From Lignipirellula cremea (GTDB taxonomy: Bacteria; Planctomycetota; Planctomycetia; Pirellulales; Pirellulaceae), in the NCBI RefSeq assembly GCF_007751035.1, contig NZ_CP036433.1:6305001-6369000 (forward strand): a stretch of 64,000 nucleotides of DNA, written 5' to 3'. Position 1 is the first letter of the stretch; each line of letters begins with the position of its first letter. Under the pieces are notes generated by a model, which made no database searches, was not told where the DNA came from, and saw only the letters and a list, made by a program, of their open reading frames with translations. Below, piece by piece: positions 63,645 through 64,000 of the stretch. A program made the translations under genes and the position numbers.

Positions 63645-63736
63645 CCCGATAACGTTGCGATTGAGCGGAATTGTAGAGAAGACGTTCCTTGTGCATTCTA
63701 CCGCGCCACAATTTCCGTTCGAATCGCTTGTTGGGG
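63645..63736 (-). other. integron attC site (d)
   Basis: Minus strand: R'' CCCAAC, arm GCGATTCGAACGGAAATTGT, a central region, arm ACAATTCCGCTCAATCGC and R' AACGTTATCGGG, the canonical GTTATCG form. The two long arms pair with two unpaired bases on one side. Confidence 0.82.
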
Positions 63737-64000
63737 AGGCGTTCGTGCCGGACCATTTGCATCTGCGGCTGGTGCGGTACGGCCGAAGGTGCATCGCCAA
63801 CGGCCAGACACCCGAGGGCGTCCGGGAAAAGGGAACTGCGGCGTGCCAGGTTTAGCCCAGCGCGCTGGGATAGCACGGCGAATCGCCGGGCTTGCCTGTT
63901 GGGACCGGTGCTCCAACAGGTTTGTCACGATCGTAGCTCCCTCAAGGAGCTCAATCGCAACGTTGAGTAGGCATGGACGCCTCCTCAACTTGTTTTTAGG
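63737..64000. other. probable further cassette or array DNA, cut by the window end
   Basis: No confident gene. Minus-strand frames are open through here (for example one ending inside attC site d), but none has a good start or recognised motif. CAACGTTGCGATTGAG around 63948-63968 (minus strand) resembles an attC arm, so another site may begin at the window end. Confidence 0.35.

Noticed and set aside
63698-63988. Minus-strand frame of 96 codons as a fifth cassette gene
   Set aside because: No good start or ribosome site, Pro/Arg-rich sequence, overlaps attC site d and a competing frame.

Overview
The window is GC-rich chromosomal DNA of a planctomycete, most likely a member of the Pirellulaceae. 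The main pointers are four tandem DUF1559 pseudopilin-like proteins with the H-X9-DG signature, a DUF1598-like and a DUF1080-like secreted protein, an ECF sigma / anti-sigma pair, a cytosolic Ser/Thr kinase and a trimodular acyl-AMP ligase / acyl carrier / oxoamine synthase protein. All assignments come from reading the sequence and from family knowledge. No search was run.

Layout. 1-6 kb: rho with a long leader, a long coiled-coil protein, and an ECF sigma factor overlapping a membrane anti-sigma-like protein whose C-terminus carries two CxxCH motifs. 6-14 kb: a soluble Ser/Thr kinase, a DUF502 membrane protein, the FAAL-ACP-AOS protein, and thiS-thiG followed by an SGNH hydrolase. 14-26 kb: a DUF1080-like protein, a MoxR-type ATPase, a histidine kinase, ndk with its own terminator, a dipeptide epimerase, a diguanylate cyclase, folK with an extra domain, a YpfJ-type metallopeptidase and several unknown genes. 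26-41 kb: a secreted Gfo/Idh/MocA-like protein, a lipoprotein with two thioredoxin domains, two planctomycete-type unknowns, an oligopeptide ABC operon (a TPR protein, oppA, oppB, oppC, oppD; no oppF) and a SWIM-domain DNA ligase. 41-46 kb: the DUF1559 array, in which each gene has its own recognisable promoter. 46-53 kb: an RNase HII-like protein, a STAS protein, an MFS transporter, a very large AsmA-like protein and tRNA-Leu(UAG).

53-64 kb is an accessory region. The 3' half of tRNA-Leu and its terminator are repeated perfectly (115 bp) 6.4 kb downstream, giving att-like ends around a WD40 protein, an IS4-type element disrupted by a second IS4-type element (target duplications visible for both), a possible toxin/immunity remnant, a broken serine recombinase with its small companion genes, and an IS remnant. 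A second copy of the inner IS follows in opposite orientation. A 76-bp repeat occurs twice, and a fragment of it precedes the WD40 gene.

From 61.5 kb to the window end I recognise at least four integron attC sites, all in minus-strand orientation. They separate three cassette genes, one with an Imm35/YrhB-like look. No integron integrase is visible; by the orientation of the array it would lie beyond 64 kb, or this is an integrase-less attC cluster. This integron array abutting a decayed tRNA-Leu island is the most interesting system in the window, followed by the putative heme-binding anti-sigma factor and a dispersed structured 96-nt repeat.
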